64,000 nucleotides of DNA from Chitinophaga sp. CF118. Its GTDB lineage: Bacteria > Bacteroidota > Bacteroidia > Chitinophagales > Chitinophagaceae. The notes beneath the pieces are model-generated. The model was not told the DNA's origin and did not search any database. It saw only the letters and a list, made by a program, of their open reading frames with translations. Shown here piece after piece: positions 62,412 to 64,000 of the stretch (its first letter is position 1; each line of letters starts with the position of its first letter). Made by a program: the position numbers and the translations under genes. Where the stretch lies: the NCBI RefSeq assembly GCF_900112615.1, contig NZ_FOMK01000012.1, forward strand, positions 141,108-205,107. The letters run 5' to 3'.

Positions 62412-63650
62412 ATGGATCAGCAAAAGTTGACAAGTTATCCGAAGGAAAAGATTAATATTTTATTGTTGGAGAATATCAGCGATGCTGCGGCAGCAGAATT
62501 TACATCGGCCGGATATGCCAATGTAAAAAGGTTGTCGGGCGCACTGAATGAAGAAGATCTGATCCGTGAAATAAAGGATGTACACTTACTGGGTATCCGT
62601 TCTAAAACACATGTAACCCGGAAAGTGCTGGAAGCGGCACAAAAGCTGCAGGCTATAGGGTGCTTTTGTATAGGTACCAATCAGGTAGATCTCAAAAATG
62701 CCCAGAAATCTGGTGTAACTGTATTCAATGCGCCTTATTCCAATACGCGCTCTGTAGCAGAGCTTGTAATAGGTTTATCGATTATGCTGATACGCCGGAT
62801 TCCTGATAAGAACATAGCTGCTCATGAAGGGAAATGGATGAAGGAAGCAAAAGGCAGTTATGAACTCCGTGGTAAATCTCTTGGTATTGTGGGTTATGGT
62901 AATATAGGCAGTCAGGTAAGTGTACTGGCAGAAGGGATGGGAATGAATGTGCTGTATTATGATGTGGAAACAAAGTTGCCACTAGGTAATGCGGTGCAGT
63001 TGAGAACGCTGGAAGCACTGTTTGAGCATTCAGATATTATTTCCCTGCACGTACCGTCTACAGAGGGTACTAATAACATGATCACGAAAGAGATCCTTTC
63101 ACACGCAAAACAAGGCGCTATTTTCATTAATTATGCCCGCGGTGAGGTAGTTGATCTGGATGCACTGAAAGATGCTCTGGTAAGCGGACAGCTATCAGGA
63201 GCAGCTATAGATGTATTTCCTGTAGAACCGGAAAAGAACGGGGCTGCCTTTTCATCACCGCTGCAAAAACTGCCAAATGTAATCCTGACTCCCCATATTG
63301 GAGGAAGCACGGAAGAAGCTCAGCATAATATTGGACTTGATGTGAGCAGTAAAATGCTGAATTACCTGGAAAAAGGTGCGAGTTTCGGTTCTCATACTAT
63401 TCCGGCAATCAATGTACCAGCGATAGATCATACTCACAGAATCCTGCATATCCATGAAAATGTACCAGGTGTATTATCTGAAATAAATACAGTTTTATCT
63501 CAGAACAAGATCAATATACTGGGACAATATCTGAAAACAAATGACACAATTGGTTATGTTGTGCTGGATGTGGATACCAAATTATCGAAGGAAGCATTTT
63601 CATTACTGAGAGAAGTAAAACATACTATCAAAGCGCGGTTACTTTATTAG
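62412..63650 (+). CDS. serA: D-3-phosphoglycerate dehydrogenase
   Basis: A 412-aa NAD-dependent 2-hydroxyacid dehydrogenase, first step of serine synthesis. Substrate-domain LLGIRSKTHVTRKVLEAA, Rossmann GIVGYGNIGSQVSVLAEGMG with the acidic VLYYDVE, catalytic Arg region NYARGEVVDLDAL, Glu region IDVFPVEPEKN and catalytic His in LTPHIGGSTEEAQ. A C-terminal ACT domain (HIHENVPGVLSEINTVL) suggests serine feedback, as in E. coli-type SerA. Length fits the short (type II) class. Transcribed alone. Confidence 0.93.
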   Translation: MDQQKLTSYPKEKINILLLENISDAAAAEFTSAGYANVKRLSGALNEEDLIREIKDVHLLGIRSKTHVTRKVLEAAQKLQAIGCFCIGTNQVDLKNAQKSGVTVFNAPYSNTRSVAELVIGLSIMLIRRIPDKNIAAHEGKWMKEAKGSYELRGKSLGIVGYGNIGSQVSVLAEGMGMNVLYYDVETKLPLGNAVQLRTLEALFEHSDIISLHVPSTEGTNNMITKEILSHAKQGAIFINYARGEVVDLDALKDALVSGQLSGAAIDVFPVEPEKNGAAFSSPLQKLPNVILTPHIGGSTEEAQHNIGLDVSSKMLNYLEKGASFGSHTIPAINVPAIDHTHRILHIHENVPGVLSEINTVLSQNKINILGQYLKTNDTIGYVVLDVDTKLSKEAFSLLREVKHTIKARLLY

Positions 63651-63667
63651 TAGCTGACGTCTGATTT

Positions 63668-63705
63668 AAAGTCTGGAAGATCTGCGGATTTTCCAGACTT
63701 TTTTT
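63668..63705 (+). terminator. intrinsic terminator of serA
   Basis: AGTCTGGAA (63670-63678) pairs with TTCCAGACT (63691-63699) and is followed by seven T. Confidence 0.85.
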
Positions 63706-63730
63706 ATGCCTGTCATTCTCCATAACGAGA

Positions 63731-63761
63731 AAGGCGCCCCGGGATTACCCCGGGACGCCTT
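63731..63761 (-). terminator. GC-rich hairpin after the T9SS type B gene
   Basis: AAGGCG-C-CCCGGG / CCCGGG-A-CGCCTT with a 4-5 nt loop; the single mismatch becomes a G-U pair on the minus-strand transcript. It follows the minus-strand stop at 63786. Confidence 0.6.
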
Positions 63762-63785
63762 GTTCCTATTTGTACTTTACACTTC

Positions 63786-64000
63786 TTATCTTATAACTGT
63801 AATTTCTCCTTTCACTACATTCACAATTCCACCCATTAGTTTCTTGTAGCTCAGCATCCATACATAAGTACCGTTCTCCACGAGTCTGCCCTGATATTTA
63901 CCATTCCATCCGGTCTTGGAATCTTTACTGATAAAGATCATTTCACCCCAACGGTTGTAGATACGTAAGTCATAATCGTACATCGGACCTTGTACTATAG
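63786..64000 (-). CDS. T9SS type B (gliding-motility-associated) C-terminal domain, 5' end outside window
   Basis: The frame is open to the window edge, so only the last ~71 residues are visible; the Met at 63983 is internal. The visible part is the CHU_C/type B sorting domain: DLRIYNRWGEMIF, GWNGKYQGRLVENGTYVW and a VKGEITVIR end. It routes the protein through the type IX system and links it to the surface without the classic type A cleavage. The rest of the protein cannot be judged from here. Confidence 0.88.
   Translation of the reverse strand, partial: IVQGPMYDYDLRIYNRWGEMIFISKDSKTGWNGKYQGRLVENGTYVWMLSYKKLMGGIVNVVKGEITVIR

Overview
The window looks like chromosome of a Bacteroidota bacterium, most likely a Chitinophaga-type member of the Chitinophagaceae. 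Evidence seen in the sequence: type IX secretion (T9SS) C-terminal sorting domains of type A (genes ending at 1487 and starting at 18611) and type B (gene at the right edge), a TonB-dependent receptor with a carboxypeptidase-like N-terminal domain, a DUF5686 outer-membrane protein, Bacteroidota-type -7 boxes (TAnnTTTG) in front of many genes, and AT-rich leaders without clear Shine-Dalgarno sequences. Genus placement is inference.

Region 1 (1-28.5 kb) is an exopolysaccharide/surface glycan locus in two divergent arms. The minus-strand arm has a Wzc/GumC-like protein at its head (11756), followed by an acyltransferase, a Wzx-type flippase, a glycosyltransferase, a previously unlabelled 34-aa membrane peptide, an O-antigen-ligase-like polymerase, a half-length TolC-like protein, an esterase and a second acyltransferase, with overlaps or very short gaps throughout. 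Behind it lie a 2247-aa secreted esterase/adhesin (T9SS cargo), a third acyltransferase and a membrane GT2. The plus-strand arm (21.8-28.5 kb) holds a CheY-like receiver, a receiver-like/sugar-transferase fusion that probably starts repeat-unit synthesis, three further glycosyltransferases, a GalE-like epimerase and a methyltransferase, closed by a terminator hairpin. At the left edge is the 3' end of another PKD/K319-repeat T9SS protein.

Region 2 (28.5-33.2 kb) is housekeeping: a thiamine-binding MTH1187-type protein, a YeiH-type exporter, an SpmA-SpmB fusion and ychF. The 31.4-32.06 kb spacer contains a striking phased array of 11-bp units. Region 3 (33.2-42.2 kb) has a TonB receptor and a CzcCBA-type metal efflux operon preceded by a small acidic secreted protein. 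Region 4 (42.3-45.4 kb) is methionine synthesis (metX, metZ) around an osmC gene, with a palindromic divergent promoter, two matching 13-bp operator-like palindromes and an inverted-repeat element. Region 5 (45.4-50.5 kb) has a DUF5686 barrel, a large composite inverted repeat made of 11-bp units, two small membrane proteins and trhO. Region 6 (50.6-56.4 kb) combines a truncated efflux adaptor, an OmpR-type two-component system, an ABC-F ATPase and a DUF3347 lipoprotein, suggestive of metal-stress handling. Region 7 (56.7-64 kb) contains thrS, infC, a cation-diffusion transporter with a Cys-rich tail, a serine hydrolase, serA and the 3' end of a T9SS type B protein.

The most unusual signals are noncoding: two intergenic inverted arrays of 11-bp units (about 7 conserved + 4 variable bases) at 31709-31780 and 48317-48497 with different core words, the palindromic metX/osmC promoter, and the tandem stem-loop element after metZ. 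Two small membrane-protein genes (5803-5907 and 48808-48927) are also easy to miss. No tRNA, rRNA, CRISPR array or insertion sequence was recognised by eye.
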